64,000 bases of DNA, from contig NZ_WKYV01000007.1 of assembly GCF_009677585.1 (NCBI RefSeq), positions 112,605-176,604 on the forward strand, written 5' to 3'. Positions within the stretch are counted from its first letter, which is position 1. Each line of letters opens with the position of its first letter. The stretch comes from Lactonifactor sp. BIOML-A5 (GTDB lineage Bacteria > Bacillota > Clostridia > Lachnospirales > Lachnospiraceae). Of the stretch, positions 58,032 through 64,000 are shown in pieces. Position numbers and translations under genes: made by a program. The notes under the pieces were generated by a model, which was not told where the DNA came from, did no database searches, and saw only the letters and a list, made by a program, of their open reading frames with translations.

Positions 58032-58655
58032 TTATTTGCAGTCACAGCCAGATTTTTTTGGAAAATCAAAGCTGGGATTAAAGGCGTAGAAGTTTTTGCA
58101 GTCCAGTTCTTCCTGAATAGTCCTCAGAGCCTCCCCGAATCGCTGGAAGTGAACCACTTCTCTGGCTCTCAGGAAACGGATAGGATCTGCAACCTCAGGA
58201 TCCTTAACCAGACGCAGAATATTGTCATAGGTAGTTCTGGCTTTCTGTTCTGCTGCCATGTCTTCGAATAAGTCTGTGATGGGATCCCCCTTTGATTGGA
58301 ATTCGCATGCGTTGAAAGGTATCCCTCCTGCAGCCTGAGGCCAGATGCCTACGGTATGGTCTACGTAGTAGTTCTGGAAGCCCTGCTGCATAATTTCTTC
58401 CGGAGTCAGGTCTTTGGTGAGCTGATGAACGATGGTGGATACCATCTCCAGGTGTGCCAGTTCTTCTGTACCTATATCGTTCAGTACACCCATAGCCTTT
58501 CTGTTCGGCATGGTAAACCGCTGTGAAAGATAGCGCATGGAGGCGCCCATCTCGCCGTCAGGGCCGCCGTACTGGCTTAAGATAACCTGTGCTATTTTAG
58601 CGTTTGTTTTTGTGATATTGATCGGATACTGTAATCTTTTTTCATAATTCCACAT
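58032..58655 (-). CDS. cotJC: Spore coat protein CotJC (manganese-catalase type)
   Basis: A 207-residue manganese-catalase-fold protein. The four-helix bundle carries the metal-ligand pattern: E in QYGGPDGEMGASMRYLSQRF (near 35), ELAHLEMV near 66-73 and the later E.KARTTYDNIL and REVVHFQRFGEAL. CotJC is made in the mother cell during sporulation and becomes part of the coat. It is the third gene of cotJABC; its start lies 3 bases from the end of cotJB. This implies that the organism forms spores. Confidence 0.93.
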   Translation of the reverse strand: MWNYEKRLQYPINITKTNAKIAQVILSQYGGPDGEMGASMRYLSQRFTMPNRKAMGVLNDIGTEELAHLEMVSTIVHQLTKDLTPEEIMQQGFQNYYVDHTVGIWPQAAGGIPFNACEFQSKGDPITDLFEDMAAEQKARTTYDNILRLVKDPEVADPIRFLRAREVVHFQRFGEALRTIQEELDCKNFYAFNPSFDFPKKSGCDCK

Positions 58656-58658
58656 AAA

Positions 58659-58940
58659 TTATTTACAACCTCCTTTCACTTCCCAGGGCCAGGGCTGCAT
58701 AACCCATTCCCAGGAGGTACTGCAGGCGTCATCTGCAGTATCGATGGTCAGAGGTCCGTAATAGGCAGCGTATTCCTTCAGGGCTTCCTTGCGGATTGCA
58801 ACTTTTTCCTGATAGAAGGCAAGGGCTTTCTCATCATCCGGATGGGTATCCAGATATAGGAGAATATCGTCTACAGCAAAGCTGACTTCGTTAATCAGCT
58901 GAAGTAATTGTTCTTTACATGGTTTGTTATTTCCATTCAT
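58659..58940 (-). CDS. cotJB: Spore coat protein CotJB
   Basis: A 93-residue CotJB: CKEQLLQLINEVSFAVDDILLYLDTHPDDEKALAFY is the family signature (residues about 8-43, cited as a landmark), and the C-terminus ends in WEWVMQPWPWEVKGGCK-like tryptophan-rich residues. A longer frame reaches upstream, but the ATG at 58940 gives the family length and overlaps the stop of cotJA by four bases. It is required with CotJA and CotJC for coat assembly in Bacillus. Confidence 0.9.
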   Translation of the reverse strand: MNGNNKPCKEQLLQLINEVSFAVDDILLYLDTHPDDEKALAFYQEKVAIRKEALKEYAAYYGPLTIDTADDACSTSWEWVMQPWPWEVKGGCK

Positions 58941-59209
58941 CGATGCATCACCTGCTTTCCTGTAAATGGCTTGCAAAGTTCCGGGAAAATGGTTCCTACC
59001 TGGAGAGCTTTGCAGAGCTCAAAGGTAGAGCGGAACTTCTGACAGGGTACATATCCCATAGCCAGGGGGAGAGAGTTGACAACAGAGTAATCACAGTCCA
59101 TAGCCGGTTTACAGGGGGATGCGGTACGCGGTTCCGGAGTCCTGGACGGGCATGGAGGGGGATAATAGGGACGGTACCCTGGATAATTATTCATTCTGCA
59201 TTTGTCCAT
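58937..59209 (-). CDS. cotJA: Spore coat associated protein CotJA
   Basis: A 90-residue CotJA. The N-terminus is Pro/Tyr/Cys-rich (GYRPYYPPPCPSRTPEPR) and the C-terminus has the family signature LPLAMGYVPCQKFRSTFE followed by GTIFPELCKPFTGK. Many CotJA proteins have Trp after the Pro; here it is Cys. The start at 59209 has aaagga seven bases upstream, better than an ATG two codons earlier. First gene of the operon; a sporulation-sigma promoter was not placed. Confidence 0.88.
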   Translation of the reverse strand: MDKCRMNNYPGYRPYYPPPCPSRTPEPRTASPCKPAMDCDYSVVNSLPLAMGYVPCQKFRSTFELCKALQVGTIFPELCKPFTGKQVMHR

Positions 59210-59285
59210 AAGCATATCCTTTACAAAATTTAAGTTATTACAGTACTATCCTATGTCTTTTCATGGAAAATGTTCCGCGGAACGA

Positions 59286-59474
59286 TTGCCTTTTCCGGCT
59301 GAAAAGGGTAGAATGAGTGTAAATTACATATGAGTACAATAGCAGTAGGTGGGACCCGGTTACAGGCAGAGCTTTTTGCCGGGGTATGGTATGAAATAGT
59401 GCAGCGGTTGTATTATATAAACCGCTGTCTGTTCCTCAGGTTGCCTTACTGGTATTTGGAAAGGGGAAAAACTC
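59286..59474 (+). promoter_or_regulatory. Promoter and ~150-base leader of the GGDEF gene
   Basis: -35 TTGCCT (59286-59291), 17-base spacer, -10 TAGAAT (59309-59314). The leader contains a perfect hairpin CAGCGGTT / AACCGCTG (59402-59409 with 59420-59427, 10-base loop). I do not recognise a c-di-GMP riboswitch (GEMM) core in it, though the gene makes that worth testing. Confidence 0.5.
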
Positions 59475-61337
59475 ATGAATCTGCACGAGTTGGTAGAACA
59501 GAAGTCTTTGGAATTAAAAGAAAAGACAAAGGACATGAATGCGCTGATTCAGAATATTCCTGGGGGAGTTATGTGCTGTGAATATACCAGGGAATTAAAG
59601 TTGCTTTTTATCAGTGACGGTTTTCTGAAGATGACGGGATATACAAGAAAGGAGATTGCCGAACGGTTTCAAAATGAATTCTCCCGTATGATATATCCCG
59701 GGGATCTGGAAAAAACCTGGGAAAAGGTGGAAAAGCAGCTGGCATATAGTGATCAAAAAGAGATTGAGTACAGGATAATCTGCAGAGACGGAAAGCTTCT
59801 TTATATTCACGATAAAGGGCAGATAGTAAACAGAGAAGACGGCAGCCAGGTCTTCTACTGCATACTGACGGATATCGATCATATGAAAAAGGAGTCCCTG
59901 AAGCTTAGAGAACAGGCGCAGAGGGATGCTCTTACAGGTCTGTACAATAAGATAACGGTGCAGAATCTGACAGAAGAAAAGCTTTTGCATATGCAGGAAG
60001 GAGAGCAGGGTGCATTCTTTATCATTGATATAGATAATTTCAAGCAGATCAACGATGTATTCGGACACCTGAACGGGGATGTAATGCTGGCAGAGGCCGG
60101 CAGAAGCCTGAAAAATCTGGTGCGGAGCAACGATATTGTGGGAAGAGTGGGAGGCGATGAATTCGCAGTACTCCTGTGGGGGATAGAAAAGACAGAGGAT
60201 GCAGAAAAGAAGGCCAAAGCTATACTGGATGCCTTTGGGAAACTGATGAATAAGGAGATGGATAAGCAGCAGATCTCCTGCAGCATCGGCATTGCCAGGA
60301 TACCCAAAGATGGCAGAACCTTTCAGGAAATCTTCAAAAATGCAGATGTGGCACTGTATTATGCTAAGAAAAAGGGGAAGAATAGATATGCTGTATATGA
60401 AAAGGGTATGCTTCCTCAGTCGCTGACTGCAGCAGAGGTGAAGTCGTTTGCACCCTCTGGGGAAAAGGAGATAGAATCCGACAAAAATCTGGGTGTGCTG
60501 CCCTACCAGTTGGCAGAATATGTGTTTCACATCCTTTATAATGGTGACAATCTTGAAGAATCTATTCCGCTGATTCTTGAAATTGTGGGCAGACAGATGG
60601 ATGTAAGCAGAGTTTATATATTTGAGGATTCAGAAGACGGTACATATTGTACCAATACCTTTGAATGGTGCTCAGAAGGAATTGCACCGCAGAAAGAGTT
60701 TCTGCAGAGGGTGCCATACGCAGTGCTGGGAGATTACTATGACAATTTTGATGAGTATGGCATATATTACTGCAGGAACATTCGGGAGATGACAAAAGAA
60801 CAGTTTGACATCCTGGATGCACAGGGAATTAAATCTATGCTTCACTGTCTGATTCGGGACGGAGGAAAAAACAGAGGATATGTAGGGTTTGATGAGTGCC
60901 GGGAAAATCGGTTCTGGCCCCAAACCCAGATTAGAACCCTCTCTTTGATTGCGGAAATGGTAGGGACTTTTCTTTTGAAGAAAAGAGCCCAGGATAGGAA
61001 AGAGCAGCTGCTGGACAGCCTGCATATGATCTTAGACAATCAGGAAGAATGGATATATGCTGTGGAACGCAATACCTATAAGATTCAATATGCGAATCTG
61101 GCTACCAGGGAAGCTGTGAGTGAGGCTGCGGAGGGCAGCATATGCTATAAAGCCTTCTATCACAGAGACACACCCTGTGAGTATTGTCCAAGCCTCCGGC
61201 TGAAGAAGGGAGGCAAAAAGGTCAGTGCGGTTTTATACAGCGAAGTGCTGGGGAAGAAAGTTATGGCAACAGCGGCCGCTATTCCCTGGCTGGATCAAAA
61301 AGAGGTGTTTCTTATGTCTTGCAGAGATTTGAGCTGA
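59475..61337 (+). CDS. PAS-GGDEF-GAF diguanylate cyclase with C-terminal Cys-motif domain
   Basis: A 620-residue cytosolic signalling protein without membrane segments: short coiled coil (1-20), PAS (about 22-138), GGDEF (about 148-310) with an intact RVGGDEFAVLL (226-230 is GGDEF) and an RxxD inhibition site (R217-D220), a GAF-like part (about 350-510), and a C-terminal module with C557, C568 and C571 in a CYKAF...PCEYCP pattern. It should make c-di-GMP with product inhibition. The last module looks like the PAS variants with a CxxC metal or redox site. It is followed by a GDPD gene at 33 bases, with which it may be cotranscribed. Confidence 0.9.
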   Translation: MNLHELVEQKSLELKEKTKDMNALIQNIPGGVMCCEYTRELKLLFISDGFLKMTGYTRKEIAERFQNEFSRMIYPGDLEKTWEKVEKQLAYSDQKEIEYRIICRDGKLLYIHDKGQIVNREDGSQVFYCILTDIDHMKKESLKLREQAQRDALTGLYNKITVQNLTEEKLLHMQEGEQGAFFIIDIDNFKQINDVFGHLNGDVMLAEAGRSLKNLVRSNDIVGRVGGDEFAVLLWGIEKTEDAEKKAKAILDAFGKLMNKEMDKQQISCSIGIARIPKDGRTFQEIFKNADVALYYAKKKGKNRYAVYEKGMLPQSLTAAEVKSFAPSGEKEIESDKNLGVLPYQLAEYVFHILYNGDNLEESIPLILEIVGRQMDVSRVYIFEDSEDGTYCTNTFEWCSEGIAPQKEFLQRVPYAVLGDYYDNFDEYGIYYCRNIREMTKEQFDILDAQGIKSMLHCLIRDGGKNRGYVGFDECRENRFWPQTQIRTLSLIAEMVGTFLLKKRAQDRKEQLLDSLHMILDNQEEWIYAVERNTYKIQYANLATREAVSEAAEGSICYKAFYHRDTPCEYCPSLRLKKGGKKVSAVLYSEVLGKKVMATAAAIPWLDQKEVFLMSCRDLS

Positions 61338-61370
61338 ATTCAGAATAGAAAGGCAGAAGTATAAGGGTAT

Positions 61371-63191
61371 ATGAGAAAATTATTTGGCCGTCTGTATTAC
61401 ATTGTAAAGAAGAATATGGGAAGCCTTTTGGTATTTGAGATTATGTACCGGACTGCAACATTTCTTCTCAGTGGTTACTGCGTGCAGACAGCCATAGACT
61501 TTTCTCTGAAAAAGCAGGGGTTCAGCTATCTCACGGCTGAGAATTATACAAGCTTTATTCTCCATCCGCTTTCCGTGGCTTTGGTGCTGGCCGTGTTTCT
61601 CCAAATCCTGTTTTTTCTTCTGATAGAAGCAGGGGCACTGATCACTTGTTTTGAAGCCTCGGCCAACAGGCAGAAGGTGACTCCGGGGGATCTTTTATTC
61701 GGAGGGCTCTACAGGACCTTTATCATGATCCGGAAAAATAAGACGGCATGGATTCTTGCAGCAGCACTGCCGGCTCCGATTATGGAGCTGCATCTCATTG
61801 TGAGAGAGGTCTCTTATATTAAATTACTGCAGTTTTCGGCGCAGCAGCTCTATAAGGCTGTGCCATGGCACTGGGTGCTGTTTGCCATATGCGGATTACT
61901 GCTTGCTTTCTCCCTGCTTTTCATCTATATTCTTCCCAGCTGCTTTATGACTGGGGGGAAAATAGGAAAACGAGTGCCCGAAGCCCTGAAAATATTTCGG
62001 AAGAATACCGGAAAGACGGTTGTTGGGATTGCGGTGATTAATGTACTTGTGGCTCTGATTGTTGGGACGGTATATCTCATCGCAGTTATATTTGTGGTCC
62101 TGTATTCTATGCTGACCAAATCTACAGCTATGGCGGCAGGTGCTGTCCTGACCTACAGCAGGTGGCTGGATATCGGTCTGGGACTGGCAGCAGGTGCGGT
62201 AGAACTGGTTCTCACCCTAGCGTTTGTCTTTGTGATTTATGAGAAAGCCTATCCCGATTCAGTCAGTAACTGGAAGAAGCGGATTTTGTTTCCGAGGCAT
62301 ACAGCAAAGGGACTGAGGCTGAGAAGAAAAATTGCCGGGGTATTGACTGCCATTCTGCTGGTATCAGAGGGCTTTTACGGTGTTTATGTAATGATACAGA
62401 GCCGCCAGGCTGCGGAGAATATATGGAATTCTGTGGGGATTACAGCCCACCGTGGAGGGGCATTGATGGCTCCTGAGAATACGGTCAGCGCTCTGGCCTA
62501 TGCGAACGATACCCTCTGTGATTATGCTGAGATTGATGTGCAGGAGACAAAGGACCGTGTGCTTGTACTTCTCCACGACAATTCTCTGAAACGAACGGCT
62601 GGCCTGAAGGAAAATATATGGAACGTAACCTATGCCCAGGTGAATAAACTGGATGCAGGAATCAGTTTTCATAAAAAATTCAGAGGGGAAAAAATCCCCA
62701 CACTGGAGGACGCTATAAATTTTTCCAAAGGAAAGCTGGACTTAAATATTGAGATTAAGTATAATGGTGAGAATAAAGGAATCGCAAAGCGGGTAGTCAG
62801 GGAGATAGAGAAGAACGATTTTGCCGACCACTGTGTGATTACTTCCATGAACTATGATTTTCTGAAACAGGTCAAAAAGGCGAACCCTGATATTAGAACC
62901 GGTTATATTATGACCATGACTTACGGCAGTATTGCCAATGTTAAATACGCTGATTTTTTTAGTGTGAAACACACCTATGTGGATGAGGACTTTGTTGCAG
63001 AGGCTCATGCCTGCGGTAAGGAAGTACACGCCTGGACAGTGAACTACAGGGGAGATGTCAAGAGAATGATAAACTGCGGGGTAGATAATATTATTACCGA
63101 TAACCCGGTTCTGGTGCGGAAAGTACTGGACCAGGAGAGTGACACAAGAACAGGATTTTGGGAACTGATGAAATATGCTCTTCGCATATAG
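61371..63191 (+). CDS. Membrane-anchored glycerophosphodiester phosphodiesterase
   Basis: A 606-residue protein. The first ~330 residues form six to eight membrane segments typical of GDPD_membrane proteins (PF10110). The C-terminal GDPD domain (about 360-590) has the catalytic ITAHRGGALMAPENTVSAL, YAEIDVQETKDRVLVLLHD, with metal-binding Glu/Asp and the catalytic His, and the LNIEIKYN strand. It hydrolyses glycerophosphodiesters, possibly from lipoteichoic-acid or lipid turnover, at the membrane. Start follows agaaaggcag weakly. It precedes an FtsW/RodA gene by 38 bases. Confidence 0.92.
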   Translation: MRKLFGRLYYIVKKNMGSLLVFEIMYRTATFLLSGYCVQTAIDFSLKKQGFSYLTAENYTSFILHPLSVALVLAVFLQILFFLLIEAGALITCFEASANRQKVTPGDLLFGGLYRTFIMIRKNKTAWILAAALPAPIMELHLIVREVSYIKLLQFSAQQLYKAVPWHWVLFAICGLLLAFSLLFIYILPSCFMTGGKIGKRVPEALKIFRKNTGKTVVGIAVINVLVALIVGTVYLIAVIFVVLYSMLTKSTAMAAGAVLTYSRWLDIGLGLAAGAVELVLTLAFVFVIYEKAYPDSVSNWKKRILFPRHTAKGLRLRRKIAGVLTAILLVSEGFYGVYVMIQSRQAAENIWNSVGITAHRGGALMAPENTVSALAYANDTLCDYAEIDVQETKDRVLVLLHDNSLKRTAGLKENIWNVTYAQVNKLDAGISFHKKFRGEKIPTLEDAINFSKGKLDLNIEIKYNGENKGIAKRVVREIEKNDFADHCVITSMNYDFLKQVKKANPDIRTGYIMTMTYGSIANVKYADFFSVKHTYVDEDFVAEAHACGKEVHAWTVNYRGDVKRMINCGVDNIITDNPVLVRKVLDQESDTRTGFWELMKYALRI

Positions 63192-63229
63192 AGCTTGAGA
63201 CAACGGAAAAATAATAACGGAGGAACTTC

Positions 63230-64000
63230 ATGTTTGCACAAGTGAAGGCAATAGTAAAAAGCAGAGAAAAACGTGCGAGAGCCAGGCAGAGGGCGAAAGA
63301 GCGGTTAAGAGCGCAGATTGACTATTATGATTTTAATCTGGTGGCTGTGGTGCTCCTGCTTACCTGCTTTGGCCTTGTGATATTATACAGCACCAGCGCC
63401 TATGTGGCGGAACTGAAATTCGGAGATGACATGGCTTATTTTGGCAAGCAGGCACTGATCAGTGTGGTCAGTATCCTGTTTGCGCTGGTGATATCCCGGC
63501 TGGATTACCACCTTTTGATGCCGCTGGCCTCCTATATTTATCTGGCCGCAGTTGTGCTTATGGTCCTGGTAAAATCCCCTCTCGGTATTGTTCTGAATGG
63601 GGCCAGAAGATGGCTGAAGATTGGACCCATTCAGTTTCAGCCTTCGGAGGTGGCAAAGATTGCGGTGATTACGTTCATCCCCCTTTTGATTATCAAGATG
63701 GGGAAGCAGATTAAAACATGGCAGGCATGCGTGATGCTGCTGTGTGCGGGCGGTTTTTTGGGAGCGCTTGCTTACATTTTCACAGATAACCTGAGTACAG
63801 GTATCATCATTGTGGGAATCACGGTCATTATGATATTTATTGCCCATCCCAGAACAAAACCCTTTATTATAGCAGGTGCTGGCGGAGCGGCTCTGATAGC
63901 AGGGGGAGTGGCAATCCTTGCCAAGACTCTGGAGACCAGTGAGAGCTTTCGTATCCGAAGAGTACTTGTATGGCTGGAGCCGGAAAAGTATATCAGCGAC
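63230..64000 (+). CDS. FtsW/RodA/SpoVE family SEDS protein, 3' truncated by window
   Basis: The first 257 codons of a SEDS glycosyltransferase. A cationic N-terminus (SREKRARARQRAKERLRA) leads to YDFNLVAVVLLLTCFGLVILYSTSA and further membrane segments; the family signature GARRWLKIGPIQFQPSEVAKIAVI is complete (near residues 124-147). It polymerises lipid II into peptidoglycan with a partner class B PBP. The start ATG at 63230 is preceded by ggaggaac. Whether it is FtsW, RodA or SpoVE cannot be decided without the downstream genes; the PBP partner is out of view. Confidence 0.92.
   Translation, partial: MFAQVKAIVKSREKRARARQRAKERLRAQIDYYDFNLVAVVLLLTCFGLVILYSTSAYVAELKFGDDMAYFGKQALISVVSILFALVISRLDYHLLMPLASYIYLAAVVLMVLVKSPLGIVLNGARRWLKIGPIQFQPSEVAKIAVITFIPLLIIKMGKQIKTWQACVMLLCAGGFLGALAYIFTDNLSTGIIIVGITVIMIFIAHPRTKPFIIAGAGGAALIAGGVAILAKTLETSESFRIRRVLVWLEPEKYISD

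Noticed and set aside
59330..59581. 83-codon frame before and into the GGDEF gene
   Set aside because: It has no ribosome site, no family signature, and runs out of frame with the convincing start at 59475.

Overview
The window is a contiguous piece of a low-to-mid GC, spore-forming, anaerobic Firmicutes chromosome, most likely family Lachnospiraceae (Clostridia). The support is a class A RNase P RNA, pyrB-pyrI instead of a PyrR-type arrangement, a fused AroQ-PheA, FabV, the rimP-nusA-ylxR-ylxQ-infB-rbfA-nrnA-truB-ribF operon, the cotJABC spore-coat operon, and many small families (DUF3784, CmpB-type, DUF5662, DUF1292, DUF1538) typical of gut clostridia. The genus cannot be fixed from the sequence alone. 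No phage, transposase, CRISPR array or rRNA operon was seen; the window looks like stable core chromosome with a few accessory cassettes.

Layout: 1-2.1 kb holds a thioredoxin 3' end, a Crp/Fnr regulator and two envelope-type unknowns. 2.2-4.5 kb has rnpB, convergent pyrBI and a small membrane protein. 4.6-10.9 kb has pheA, a DUF815 AAA+ ATPase and the polyphosphate pair ppx-ppk, the last two bracketed by two copies of a palindromic REP-like repeat. 11-18.8 kb has tRNA-Glu(CUC), a PHP phosphoesterase, small membrane enzymes, a split ThrE-type exporter and a ParE/ParC-type topoisomerase. 18.9-33 kb is the translation and RNA-decay block (rimP to ribF, a Na/Pi symporter, an NlpC/P60 wall hydrolase, rpsO, pnp). 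33-40.6 kb holds a dUTPase-like protein, fabV, a DUF1292 protein, a ClC channel, a GH13 pseudoenzyme, DUF5662 and fabH. 40.6-50.7 kb holds an active GH13 debranching enzyme, a YhgE/Pip membrane protein, YitT, a MarR-MATE pair and a tandem PII-like/DUF1538 pair.

51.5-57.9 kb is the main accessory cassette: a PucR-type regulator facing an SDR, a BaiCD/BaiH/FadH-like flavin and Fe-S ene-reductase, an OFA-type MFS carrier and a second SDR, closed by a strong terminator. It has the logic of a take-up, oxidise or reduce, and hydrogenate-the-double-bond pathway for an unknown enone or alcohol substrate (steroid, bile acid, plant phenolic or dienoate are candidates). It is followed by cotJABC, a PAS-GGDEF-GAF signalling protein, a membrane GDPD and the start of an FtsW/RodA protein that runs off the window.

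Regulatory DNA is readable in several places. Matching TTTGATAGyCAAA boxes lie on the fabV and fabH promoters. TTACsGGTAA palindromes lie on the pyrBI promoter and again on the marR promoter. A WalR-like direct repeat lies on the wall-hydrolase promoter, a large hairpin sits between rpsO and pnp, and a terminator-bearing leader precedes yitT.
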